38,413 bases of DNA from a virus, in the IMG/VR virus record IMGVR_UViG_3300042391_001489, positions 1-38,413 of that record. One strand, given 5' to 3'. A model generated the notes under the pieces. It did no database searches. It saw only the letters and a list, made by a program, of their open reading frames with translations, and was not told the DNA's origin. The position numbers and the translations under genes are program-made. This document shows positions 1 through 5,774 of the stretch, one piece after another. Numbering within the stretch: the first letter of the stretch is position 1; each line of letters starts with the position of its first letter.

Positions 1-1
1 A

Positions 2-60
2 AGCCCCGGCTTCGTGCTGTTGCTAGTTCATCCACCAAGACAGAATACATCTGCGGGGCT
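2..60. terminator. AGCCCCG/CGGGGCT inverted repeat
   Basis: AGCCCCG at 2-8 is complementary to CGGGGCT at 54-60, a 7-bp GC stem around a 45-nt loop. It is the first member of a family of such repeats that sit between transcription units here, just upstream of the repeated promoter. No T-run follows, so it could be a terminator, a processing site or a protein site. No gene is seen before position 161. Confidence 0.35.
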
Positions 61-92
61 GGCCCTGAAGGTATATGGGTGGTCTGCCAATT

Positions 93-122
93 TGGAAATC
101 TGAAGCACCCCCCTAGTAAGGT
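93..122 (+). promoter_or_regulatory. repeated phage promoter, copy 1
   Basis: The -35 box TGGAAA is at 93-98, followed by an 18-nt spacer that begins TCTGAAGCACC, and the -10 box TAAGGT is at 117-122. It drives the gene starting at 161 through a leader containing ACAACTACTACC and the ribosome site GAAAGGA. It is one of eleven copies with identical geometry. Confidence 0.8.
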
Positions 123-160
123 GAGTAGTGCTTATACAACTACTACCGAAAGGAATACCG

Positions 161-598
161 ATGAGCGACATATTGGAAAAAGCAGAGTTTGCCGAGAGGG
201 TAATCTCTGAACAAATACAAGGGGACTTTAGTCTGAAACGGGCTTTGTTCTTTGCTGTCAATGAAACCGATGAAGGCGTGGCACTTGTCTTGGCAAGCGA
301 ACACGGTGACATCTACGAACTCATTGACAACGATGACAGCCGAGCCGTAGCACGGGTAAGCGATTACATCGCGGTTCTTACTTGTGGTTGGGCTTCGCCT
401 ATCGCACGAGGCGATGACGATGACGAGCAGGTAGCACCTTCGCAACACCCTGAACGCAGGCGTGTTCGCCTAATGATATTCGCCAACAAAGACGGCTTCG
501 CCAGCGTTATGCGTTTCTCTGATACGCCTGACGAGACGATTACCGATGACGGGCAGGCACGAGGCGCACTCGCTGATGCGATAATGGATTTGTTCTAG
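161..598 (+). CDS. hypothetical protein, 145 aa, first gene of unit 1
   Basis: Start chosen at the ATG at 161 because GAAAGGA lies 6 nt upstream; the ATG at 128 lies almost on the -10 box and lacks a ribosome site. The protein has a helical N-terminus. Its central block contains CGWASP, then an acidic GDDDDEQ stretch, PSQHPERRRVRL and a C-terminal ARGALADAI. The block pattern looks like a conserved family rather than random sequence, and it resembles small actinobacterial and actinophage proteins I have seen, but I cannot name a function. No signal peptide or membrane segment is visible. It stands alone between promoter copy 1 and a strong hairpin at 629-664. Confidence 0.85.
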   Translation: MSDILEKAEFAERVISEQIQGDFSLKRALFFAVNETDEGVALVLASEHGDIYELIDNDDSRAVARVSDYIAVLTCGWASPIARGDDDDEQVAPSQHPERRRVRLMIFANKDGFASVMRFSDTPDETITDDGQARGALADAIMDLF

Positions 599-628
599 GG
601 CTTACCCCTTTCACCCCTACGAACACCC

Positions 629-670
629 GAAGCCCTGCTCGCCGTAACTGGTGGGCAGGGCTTCCTTTAT
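629..670 (+). terminator. perfect 10-bp hairpin, probable terminator
   Basis: GAAGCCCTGC at 629-638 pairs perfectly with GCAGGGCTTC at 655-664 around a 16-nt loop and is followed by CTTTAT. It lies 30 nt after the stop codon at 598, so it is a likely intrinsic terminator, although the T-run is short. Confidence 0.6.
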
Positions 671-680
671 GCCCGCGAAT

Positions 681-719
681 AGCCCCGCGGTACACCGCGA
701 CAATCAGCGATGCGGGGCT
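681..719 (+). terminator. AGCCCCGC/GCGGGGCT hairpin with competing inner stem
   Basis: AGCCCCGC at 681-688 pairs with GCGGGGCT at 712-719. A second stem, CGCGG-TACA-CCGCG at about 686-699, uses part of the same left arm, so the two folds exclude each other. A run of five T follows about 7 nt downstream, just before promoter copy 2. Confidence 0.4.
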
Positions 720-730
720 CTCACCATTTT

Positions 731-760
731 TGGAATTCTGAAGCACCTAACCTGTATAGT
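731..760 (+). promoter_or_regulatory. repeated phage promoter, copy 2
   Basis: TGGAAT at 731-736, an 18-nt spacer beginning TCTGAAGCACC, and TATAGT at 755-760. The leader then carries GTAACTACTACGAAAGGA ahead of the TTG start at 789. Confidence 0.85.
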
Positions 761-788
761 TTCTGTAACTACTACGAAAGGAATTACC

Positions 789-1079
789 TTGTACCTACTA
801 ACCGACAACTCAACGGACTTGACATTCGCTGAACTCACTCTTGGCGAAGTAATCGCTACCGACATAACCGTCTTGGCATTGACCAAGAAAAATGACCGAG
901 TAATAGACGATTCGTTTGCATCGTGGATTACTGTCTGCTACAACCCCAACAACGCCTTACACAAGTTCGCTGTATGGACTGTCGTTGCTCGCCCAACTGG
1001 TTGGGAGCGTTACAGCGGTGACTACTGCGCCACGCTAACGGAAGCCGTTACACGCTATTCAGGTAGGGGGGGCAAGTAA
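789..1079 (+). CDS. hypothetical protein, 96 aa, TTG start
   Basis: The frame is open from 651, but that part overlaps hairpins and promoter copy 2. The TTG at 789 follows AAAGGA by 6 nt and is the only start compatible with the promoter. The protein is 96 residues, mixed alpha/beta in appearance, with aromatic-rich segments (SWITVCYN, FAVWTVVA, GWERYSGDY) near the C-terminus. I do not recognise the family. It heads a coupled operon: its TAA overlaps the next ATG as TAATG. Confidence 0.75.
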   Translation: MYLLTDNSTDLTFAELTLGEVIATDITVLALTKKNDRVIDDSFASWITVCYNPNNALHKFAVWTVVARPTGWERYSGDYCATLTEAVTRYSGRGGK

Positions 1080-1357
1080 TGAATACTGCAATAATGACTC
1101 ACAAACTCTCTGTAGTCGGCGAGCAAAATAATCCGTTCGGCGGCATTGACGCTACCTATCAACTGGATGTTTGGGAAGATGGTACTGGCAAACTATTGGT
1201 TCGTCTCGCAAAAAACGATGGTGAGTTTGAGACTTACGCTAACGAGACATTCCGTGACTGCGAAACCCAGCACCACGATAGCGAGCGTTGGCTCAACGAC
1301 AAGATTGGATACCCAAACCCATTCGCAGGCGTACTGCTTCATAGAGCGTGGGAGTGA
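1079..1357 (+). CDS. hypothetical protein, 92 aa
   Basis: The start overlaps the preceding stop by one base, and a strong AGGGGGG ribosome site lies 5-11 nt upstream, so translation is probably coupled. The protein is acidic, with an N-terminal beta-like part (YQLDVWEDGTGKLLVRL) and a WLNDKIGYPNPFAG turn-rich C-terminus. No motif, signal peptide or membrane segment is seen. Function unknown. Confidence 0.75.
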   Translation: MNTAIMTHKLSVVGEQNNPFGGIDATYQLDVWEDGTGKLLVRLAKNDGEFETYANETFRDCETQHHDSERWLNDKIGYPNPFAGVLLHRAWE

Positions 1358-1363
1358 CCTGTC

Positions 1364-1573
1364 ATGCCTAATAACAGTTACGGATTCAGTCTTACCGTCT
1401 CAACTACGGTCACGGTGGATGTCGACGCAGACTGGATGGAGCAAGCAACCGACCTCATAACACATGAGATGGTGGCACAAGCTTTAGCCGAGCAAGTGAA
1501 GAGCGGTGACGCTTGGCTTGAGTGGACAGTTGACGATGCGGAAGTTACTCCTCATACGAAAGAGTGGAAGTAA
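1364..1573 (+). CDS. hypothetical protein, 69 aa
   Basis: It begins 6 nt after the previous stop, in the same operon. An N-terminal beta segment (FSLTVSTTVTVDVDA) is followed by a predicted helix (HEMVAQALAEQVKSG). The strand-then-helix layout resembles the 73-aa protein at 3252-3473, although the sequences are not clearly homologous. Function unknown. Confidence 0.7.
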   Translation: MPNNSYGFSLTVSTTVTVDVDADWMEQATDLITHEMVAQALAEQVKSGDAWLEWTVDDAEVTPHTKEWK

Positions 1574-1578
1574 CCGAC

Positions 1579-1779
1579 ATGGGAAAACGTGTTACGGCAA
1601 AAATTGAGTTTTCATTTGACGAGGATGCAATATATGAAGGCATGGAAGATACCGCACCAATGACCGACGATGAACTCCACGCATACGTATTGGATTCTTT
1701 TGTTGAGGATATTCATAACTTTGTGAAGTTCAACGAGGTTGCTTCTGCGGTTCAAGTAAAAATAACTCAGGTGGAGTGA
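1579..1779 (+). CDS. hypothetical acidic protein, 66 aa
   Basis: I chose the ATG at 1579, which has GGAAG 8 nt upstream. A GTG at 1564 in the same frame would overlap the previous gene by 10 nt and add five residues. The protein opens with a basic strand (GKRVTAKIEFSF), then has an acidic middle (AIYEGMEDTAPMTDDEL) and a C-terminal strand (ASAVQVKITQV). It is the last gene of the operon from promoter copy 2. Function unknown. Confidence 0.7.
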   Translation: MGKRVTAKIEFSFDEDAIYEGMEDTAPMTDDELHAYVLDSFVEDIHNFVKFNEVASAVQVKITQVE

Positions 1780-1795
1780 GCTATTTTCGTCCATA

Positions 1796-1826
1796 AGCCC
1801 CGGCGTGCACGCGGGTCTGCGGGGCT
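1796..1826 (+). terminator. AGCCCCG/CGGGGCT hairpin
   Basis: AGCCCCG at 1796-1802 pairs with CGGGGCT at 1820-1826, with a small palindromic GCGTGCACGC inside the loop. It follows the end of the operon and precedes promoter copy 3. There is no T-run. Confidence 0.4.
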
Positions 1827-1840
1827 CGATGCTGGTAGTA

Positions 1841-1870
1841 ATAAAATCGCAAATAATCGCAAATAATCGC
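1841..1870. repeat. three tandem 10-bp repeats (AAATAATCGC)
   Basis: ATAAAATCGC is followed by two perfect AAATAATCGC units, three 10-bp units in phase with one helical turn. Such an array upstream of a promoter can be an iteron or an operator. It occurs once in the window, between a hairpin and promoter copy 3. Confidence 0.5.
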
Positions 1871-1918
1871 GCGCTCTATTCGCCAGCCGAGAGGGACATC
1901 CGTACGGCCGTATTATCT

Positions 1919-1933
1919 TGACGGTGGCGGAAA
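1919..1933 (+). repeat. CGGTGGTGGA-type repeat, variant copy
   Basis: TGACGGTGGCGGAAA differs by one base from the repeated TGACGGTGGTGGAAA. It ends 7 nt before the -35 box of promoter copy 3. Confidence 0.5.
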
Positions 1934-1939
1934 GCAGAG

Positions 1940-1969
1940 TGGAAATCTGAAGCACCAACCCTGTACCAT
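1940..1969 (+). promoter_or_regulatory. repeated phage promoter, copy 3
   Basis: TGGAAA at 1940-1945, an 18-nt spacer beginning TCTGAAGCACC, TACCAT at 1964-1969. The leader carries ACACCACCTACTACAAATGGAG ahead of the gene starting at 1999. Confidence 0.8.
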
Positions 1970-1998
1970 TACACCACCTACTACAAATGGAGAAAGTC

Positions 1999-2460
1999 AT
2001 GGGCTTAGACCAATACCTATACGCAAAGAAATACACATCCGACAGCACCTACTTTAATACGGCGGGTGTTTTCACCATGCTGAAAGAGACACTTGGCGAT
2101 GATGCCAAACATCTAGTCAAGGACAATCCAAGCATCTCGATTGAGATGAAGGTGGGTCAATGGCGCAAGTCAAATCAAATCCACCAATACTTCGTGGACA
2201 ACTGTCAAGGTGGCGAGGATGACTGCCGTGAGAGTTATGTGGACAGAGAGAAAGTCGTGGAACTTCTTAGCCTGTGTAAGCAGGTTCTTGCCGACCACTC
2301 AAAGGCAGATGAGTTGCTACCTAGTCAGGAAGGTTTTTTCTTTGGCTCAACCGAATACGGCGAGTGGTACTTCCAAGACCTAGAGGACACCGTAAGCATC
2401 TTGGAAAACTGTCTCACAATGAGTGATGACTGGTCGTTCTACTATCAGTCAAGTTGGTGA
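1999..2460 (+). CDS. hypothetical phage protein (MGLDQYLY type), 153 aa
   Basis: The ATG at 1999 is preferred over that at 1987 because the latter lies inside the ribosome site ATGGAGAAAG. The N-terminus MGLDQYLYAKKY resembles small phage proteins that begin MGLDxYLY. Further on are a WRKSNQIHQYF block, a helical KVVELLSLCKQVLADHS segment and FFFGSTEYGEWYFQDLEDT. This layout looks like a real, conserved soluble protein of unknown role. It overlaps the next gene by 4 nt (GTGA). Confidence 0.85.
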   Translation: MGLDQYLYAKKYTSDSTYFNTAGVFTMLKETLGDDAKHLVKDNPSISIEMKVGQWRKSNQIHQYFVDNCQGGEDDCRESYVDREKVVELLSLCKQVLADHSKADELLPSQEGFFFGSTEYGEWYFQDLEDTVSILENCLTMSDDWSFYYQSSW

Positions 2461-2642
2461 ACGCCGTGCTGACAGCAAAACAAACGAAAATACTCGCCGA
2501 GAAACAATACCAAACACTTCAGGACATACGCCTATGGGCATATCGCGGCAAGCAGGCAGACGCAGGAGCCGACGAACGCAGGAAAATTTTACGCCACATA
2601 GAAAAGTTGGCTAAAAGTGTCTTGGAAAATTACCGACCGTAA
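2457..2642 (+). CDS. hypothetical small helical protein, about 61 aa
   Basis: The frame can start at TTG 2454, GTG 2457 or GTG 2466. GTG 2457 overlaps the previous stop as GTGA, the coupling pattern common here. The product is almost entirely helical and basic (QTKILAEKQYQTLQDIRLWAYRGK, ERRKILRHIEKLAKSVLENY in two parts), compatible with a small nucleic-acid or protein-binding helix bundle. Start uncertain and function unknown. Confidence 0.6.
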   Translation: MNAVLTAKQTKILAEKQYQTLQDIRLWAYRGKQADAGADERRKILRHIEKLAKSVLENYRP

Positions 2643-2658
2643 ACAGATAGCGAGCGAG

Positions 2659-2690
2659 GGGGTAATACCCCAAGCTTGTTACATAGCCCC
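2659..2690 (+). terminator. small hairpin GGGGT-AAT-ACCCC and half repeat
   Basis: GGGGT at 2659-2663 pairs with ACCCC at 2667-2671 around AAT. A lone AGCCCCG half of the intergenic hairpin family lies at 2684-2690 without a nearby partner. Weak terminator candidate between the unit from promoter 3 and promoter 4. Confidence 0.3.
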
Positions 2691-2700
2691 GCCCTAGAAT

Positions 2701-2730
2701 TGGAAATCTGAAGCACCCTGTCGCTAGAGT
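2701..2730 (+). promoter_or_regulatory. repeated phage promoter, copy 4 (leaderless type)
   Basis: TGGAAA at 2701-2706, an 18-nt spacer beginning TCTGAAGCACC, TAGAGT at 2725-2730. The ATG of the next gene is at 2738, where transcription should start, so the message is probably leaderless. The other members of the family have 20-40 nt leaders. Confidence 0.8.
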
Positions 2731-2737
2731 GGTACTT

Positions 2738-2983
2738 ATGGAAACAGACAAAATGACAGTGCAAGAGTGGCAAGACAGGTACATGCAACCGTTCTACAAT
2801 CTCGCCAACAACCCGACCGCAGTTCCTACATCCGAAATGGAAGACGGATACGCAGGTTTTGTGCTTGACGGTATTCTCGCCGTGAAAGACATTGACGGGC
2901 AAGAGGCAAACGATTGGGAGTGCGTAGAATTGGTTGAGGAACTAATCCGTTACGCAATTATTATGCAGGGGAGAGTGGACTGA
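2738..2983 (+). CDS. hypothetical protein, 81 aa, probable leaderless start
   Basis: The ATG at 2738 begins 8 nt after the -10 box of promoter copy 4, leaving no room for a ribosome site. Leaderless translation is common in Actinobacteria. An alternative ATG at 2753 has no ribosome site either. The protein is acidic and mixed helical (TVQEWQDRYMQPFYNLANNP, WECVELVEELIRYAIIMQ). Function unknown. The stop overlaps the next start as TGATG. Confidence 0.7.
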   Translation: METDKMTVQEWQDRYMQPFYNLANNPTAVPTSEMEDGYAGFVLDGILAVKDIDGQEANDWECVELVEELIRYAIIMQGRVD

Positions 2984-3252
2984 TGAGTAGCAAAACTTTT
3001 GAGGAATTCATAGGTGGAACTACGGATTGGTTTGAGTGTCTATGTGGCAACCAACCAAACTATGACGGCTTCTACTCTTGTCTAAGAACTGGAGAGATTG
3101 TCTCACCAACTATCTATGGAGATTGGGAAGGTGATGTTTATCTCTGTGAGCGTTGCAGTCGCATTATTGACGGCGAAACGCTAAAGGTTGTCGGAGTTTG
3201 CTCCGAAGAAATCGCATACAAAAACAACAACTACGACTGGAGTACCTACTAA
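2983..3252 (+). CDS. zinc-ribbon-like protein, 89 aa
   Basis: Starts at the overlapping TGATG and ends with TAATG into the next gene, so it is the middle of a coupled trio. Two cysteine pairs are visible, CLC at about residues 19-21 and CERC at about 52-55, a spacing compatible with a zinc ribbon, plus extra cysteines near 31 and 71. The start also carries FEEFIGGTTDWFE. A metal-binding structural role is inferred from the cysteines only; the family is not recognised. Confidence 0.75.
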   Translation: MSSKTFEEFIGGTTDWFECLCGNQPNYDGFYSCLRTGEIVSPTIYGDWEGDVYLCERCSRIIDGETLKVVGVCSEEIAYKNNNYDWSTY

Positions 3253-3473
3253 TGAACTTGATGAACACCTACCGAGTAACAGTAATGGTCACGCTTGATG
3301 TAAAAGGCGTTGATGATGGAGCGGCAGCGGGGCTTGCGATAACGCAAGTGCAAGATGCAATCGGTGACAGCGGTCAGCATGGTCGAAAAATGTGGGTTAC
3401 GGGTATTGGTCGTCACTCAAATCCAATCTCCGATGAAGAGGAACTGATGATTTACGAGCAATCGGAAATCTGA
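3252..3473 (+). CDS. hypothetical protein, 73 aa; stop codon inside promoter copy 5
   Basis: The ATG overlaps the previous TAA. The frame extends upstream to 3198, but that would overlap the previous gene by 55 nt. A strand (TYRVTVMVTLDVKGV) and helix (AAAGLAITQVQDAIG) are followed by MWVTGIGRHSNPIS, which looks like a half-domain with beta-alpha-beta folding. The last codons, TCG GAA ATC TGA, are part of the -35 box and spacer of promoter copy 5. Function unknown. Confidence 0.75.
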   Translation: MNLMNTYRVTVMVTLDVKGVDDGAAAGLAITQVQDAIGDSGQHGRKMWVTGIGRHSNPISDEEELMIYEQSEI

Positions 3474-3492
3474 TGCACCCATCCTGTAAGTT
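3463..3492 (+). promoter_or_regulatory. repeated phage promoter, copy 5
   Basis: CGGAAA at 3463-3468, an 18-nt spacer beginning TCTGATGCACC (one change from the consensus), TAAGTT at 3487-3492. The spacer supplies the stop codon of the upstream gene. The leader CAACTACCAACGAAAGG precedes the gene at 3523. Confidence 0.75.
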
Positions 3493-3522
3493 CTTATCAA
3501 CTACCAACGAAAGGCAATAACT

Positions 3523-4005
3523 ATGGGTTACACGCATTACACATACCGACCAGTCAAGAACGCAGGCTCTGCCTACTTCTTTGGCAAATTAGCGCTAGAC
3601 GCTAAGAAACTGTGCGACTACGCCAATGCCAATGGTATTCGTATTCGTAACGGTCTAGGCGAAGGCGAACCTGAGTTCACTGAGTTCAGTTTCTCCATAA
3701 ACGGCGATGCTTCTCACTATGTTGAGGGCAGAGACCTTGCGCATGAAACCTTTTACTGGGCAGGTATTCCGACACATCCCAAACACCGTGAAGGTGAAAG
3801 TCATTACTTCAACTTTTGCAAGACGGCTATGAAGCCTTATGACGCTGTAGTGACGGCGATACTCATTCGGGCTAAATCTATCTATGGCTCGTGTGTCTCT
3901 ATCTCGTCTGACGGCGACTGGCAAGAATGGCAGGCAGGGCGTGAAATGTACGAAACCGTATTCGGCGAAGTAGCAGAATGTCCATTTGAGGGGGCGAGCG
4001 TATGA
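3523..4005 (+). CDS. hypothetical phage protein (MGYTHY type), 160 aa
   Basis: GAAAGGCAATAACT precedes the ATG. The MGYTHYTYRP start recalls a family of small phage and bacterial proteins beginning MGYTHYW, for which I know no established function. Later blocks are IRNGLGEGEPEF, FSFSINGDASHYVEG, HETFYWAG, the Cys-containing FNFCKTAMKPYDAVVTAILIRAK helix region (given here in outline) and SSDGDWQEW. The several His and aromatic residues could form a metal or ligand site, but that is speculation. Overlaps the next gene by 4 nt. Confidence 0.85.
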   Translation: MGYTHYTYRPVKNAGSAYFFGKLALDAKKLCDYANANGIRIRNGLGEGEPEFTEFSFSINGDASHYVEGRDLAHETFYWAGIPTHPKHREGESHYFNFCKTAMKPYDAVVTAILIRAKSIYGSCVSISSDGDWQEWQAGREMYETVFGEVAECPFEGASV

Positions 4006-4286
4006 ACCACGAAAACTACACAGACAAGCCTTTGACATATGACGAACTGGCGATGATGATTGGTTACAGAATGATGACTGTTATTGCCCTTATGAGAAAT
4101 CTCGGACTTACAACTCTCCCTCATTTTGTGAAGTCCTACTTTGACCCAAGCCAAACAGATGACCATGTACTGCGTGATTTTGAGCGCTGGATGAAATGGT
4201 CCATAGCGCCAAAAAATGCCGAGGAACGAGAACACCTATACCCGACTGATTTTGTAGAGATATGTCAGAAAGTTCTGAAAGAGTAA
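4002..4286 (+). CDS. hypothetical protein, 94 aa
   Basis: The start overlaps the preceding stop as ATGA. The N-terminal half, PLTYDELAMMIGYRMMT, looks like a helix-turn-helix start (TYDELAMMIG), and the C-terminal half is helical with a WMKWSIAP core. A DNA-binding role is possible but unproven. It ends 4 nt before the palindrome CCCCGGGG that closes the unit. Confidence 0.7.
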   Translation: MNHENYTDKPLTYDELAMMIGYRMMTVIALMRNLGLTTLPHFVKSYFDPSQTDDHVLRDFERWMKWSIAPKNAEEREHLYPTDFVEICQKVLKE

Positions 4287-4307
4287 CCCCGGGGCTCAAG
4301 GATAAAT

Positions 4308-4337
4308 TGGAAATTTGAAGCACCAGCGTTGTATAGT
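4308..4337 (+). promoter_or_regulatory. repeated phage promoter, copy 6
   Basis: TGGAAA at 4308-4313, an 18-nt spacer beginning TTTGAAGCACC, TATAGT at 4332-4337. The leader ACCACCTACTACTAAGGAG precedes the ATG at 4367. Confidence 0.85.
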
Positions 4338-4366
4338 TCTACCACCTACTACTAAGGAGAAATGAA

Positions 4367-4885
4367 ATGGGAATGGATGTAATCGGAGTAAATCCGCAAA
4401 ACGACAGAGGAAGTTACTTCCGCAACAATGTATGGTGGTGGCGACCACTCGCAGACTTCATCTGCAACAACTATGGAGAAATTGCTAGCGGTTGCGAAGA
4501 CTGGCATTCAAACAGCGGTGATGGTCTTGACGCTAAATCGTCTAAGTCCTTAGCGCTTTCGCTCAAGGCAGACATTGCCAATGGCACGGTTGAAAAGTAC
4601 TCAAAGACTTACAACGAATGGCTCTCTTCCATCCCCCGTGAGGCTTGCAATCACTGCGAATGCACTGGTATCCGCAATGACAAGGTCGGAGAAGAGATGG
4701 GCATGCCGACTAGAGAACTAAAACCCGAGGTGCAGATTCTCACAGGGCGTACACACGGCTGGTGCAATGGCTGTGATGGCGTGGGCACTAAAGAGTCGTG
4801 GCTGTCCGTTTATCCATTTGATGTTGACAATGTCAAAGAGTTCGCAGACTTCCTAGAGAACTGCGGTGGATTCCAAATCTGCTGA
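4367..4885 (+). CDS. phage protein with two CxxC zinc motifs (MGMDV type), 172 aa
   Basis: AAGGAG lies 9 nt before the ATG. The N-terminus MGMDVIGVNP with GSYFRNNVWWWRPL matches, from memory, a widespread small phage family starting MGMDVYGxNP. The central part carries CNHC (94-97) and CNGC (133-136) in a DnaJ-like CxxCxG(x)G arrangement, so a single zinc is likely bound. The C-terminus is acidic and helical and ends in GFQIC. No enzymatic motif is seen. First gene of the unit driven by promoter copy 6. Confidence 0.85.
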   Translation: MGMDVIGVNPQNDRGSYFRNNVWWWRPLADFICNNYGEIASGCEDWHSNSGDGLDAKSSKSLALSLKADIANGTVEKYSKTYNEWLSSIPREACNHCECTGIRNDKVGEEMGMPTRELKPEVQILTGRTHGWCNGCDGVGTKESWLSVYPFDVDNVKEFADFLENCGGFQIC

Positions 4886-4889
4886 TAGA

Positions 4890-4895
4890 TATAAT
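4890..4895 (+). promoter_or_regulatory. possible internal -10 box TATAAT
   Basis: A perfect TATAAT lies between two genes, followed by the leader motif CACCTACTACAAAGGAG. Upstream is CCAAATCTGCTGA, a degraded echo of the repeated promoter, but the 18-nt geometry does not fit. It may be a weak or decayed promoter. Confidence 0.35.
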
Positions 4896-4921
4896 CACAG
4901 CACCTACTACAAAGGAGAAAT

Positions 4922-5245
4922 ATGCTTTATTCAACACTTCCACCCACACTCAAATTATTCGCAACAGAGCCTGCGGTTGATGACATTGCGAATCATTACG
5001 ACTTCAAGCTTATTAGCGAGATGGAGACATCGAGAGGCGTCACATGGATAGCGCAAATTTTAAGAAAAGGAGTTATCGTATGCCGAGTTGAAAACCACGG
5101 AAATGGTGGAGCGAACCACTACTTCAGAGGTGATGACTTAGGTGTTTATCAACTATTCCTAGATGATGCTACGAGGGCGTATCCTGATGCGAGCGAACCG
5201 CTTGACTCATTCGTTCAACTCATAGATATAGTGAGTACACGATGA
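4922..5245 (+). CDS. hypothetical protein, 107 aa
   Basis: CACCTACTACAAAGGAGAAAT leads directly to the ATG, the standard leader here. It has a helical N-terminus, then a beta-rich segment (TWIAQILRKGVIVCRVENHG) followed by GNGGANHYFRG, DLGVYQLFLDDATRAYP and a helical tail. It looks like a compact alpha/beta protein. No known motif. The stop overlaps the next start as ATGA. Confidence 0.8.
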   Translation: MLYSTLPPTLKLFATEPAVDDIANHYDFKLISEMETSRGVTWIAQILRKGVIVCRVENHGNGGANHYFRGDDLGVYQLFLDDATRAYPDASEPLDSFVQLIDIVSTR

Positions 5246-5559
5246 TAAACAAAATCAGAATCACATCCAAATTGCTAAAGGATTACCTTGTTGATGTAGT
5301 CATCGGAGACAAAATCCTGGTCGGTTTGGATGCACGGGTTCAGTGGCATGCTGATGATTACAAAGAATTGAATCACTACTATCTATCGTTTAGCAAAGAC
5401 CCTGTTGACATGCAATGGGATGACTTCGGCGCGCTAGATGATGATGTCTTCTACTATCTTGAAGGCCTAAAAGAAGCTATCTCTTTCACATGGAAAGAAC
5501 ACTGCGACGGTTGGCAGATTGTTGCTGCGGATTTGGTTACCAGCGATATTGCCGAGTAA
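5242..5559 (+). CDS. hypothetical acidic protein, 105 aa
   Basis: Coupled to the previous gene by a 4-nt overlap. The N-terminus is beta-like (NKIRITSKLLKDYLVDVVIG); the rest is acidic with many aromatics (YYLSFSKDPVDMQWDDFG, DDDVFYYLEG). Last gene before a clear hairpin. Function unknown. Confidence 0.75.
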   Translation: MINKIRITSKLLKDYLVDVVIGDKILVGLDARVQWHADDYKELNHYYLSFSKDPVDMQWDDFGALDDDVFYYLEGLKEAISFTWKEHCDGWQIVAADLVTSDIAE

Positions 5560-5569
5560 TCAAACCTAG

Positions 5570-5608
5570 AGCCCCGGCGGCTCGACGGCCCACAGGTGCA
5601 CCGGGGCT
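5570..5608 (+). terminator. AGCCCCGG/CCGGGGCT hairpin
   Basis: AGCCCCGG at 5570-5577 pairs perfectly with CCGGGGCT at 5601-5608 around a 23-nt loop, 10 nt after the stop at 5559. It is the best-formed member of the family. There is no T-run. The rest of the gap to 5774 holds the CGGTGGTGGA repeat and promoter copy 7. Confidence 0.5.
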
Positions 5609-5695
5609 ACACGAACAGGTGTTCGCTTTTAGTGGCTCAAAACCATCTGACCTGCGCATCAAAAAACCGTAGGTCAAGTATCGAACTTTCTTACA

Positions 5696-5708
5696 TGACG
5701 GTGGTGGA
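5696..5708 (+). repeat. CGGTGGTGGA repeat
   Basis: TGACGGTGGTGGA, ending 4 nt before the -35 box of promoter copy 7. Confidence 0.6.
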
Positions 5709-5712
5709 TGAG

Positions 5713-5742
5713 TTGAAATCTGAAGCACCTAGTCGCTATAGT
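5713..5742 (+). promoter_or_regulatory. repeated phage promoter, copy 7
   Basis: TTGAAA at 5713-5718, an 18-nt spacer beginning TCTGAAGCACC, TATAGT at 5737-5742. It is the copy closest to the sigma-70-type consensus and shows that the TKGAAA stretch is the -35 box. Leader CACCTACTACTAACAAGGGAG. Confidence 0.85.
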
Positions 5743-5774
5743 GGTATCACCTACTACTAACAAGGGAGAAAGAA

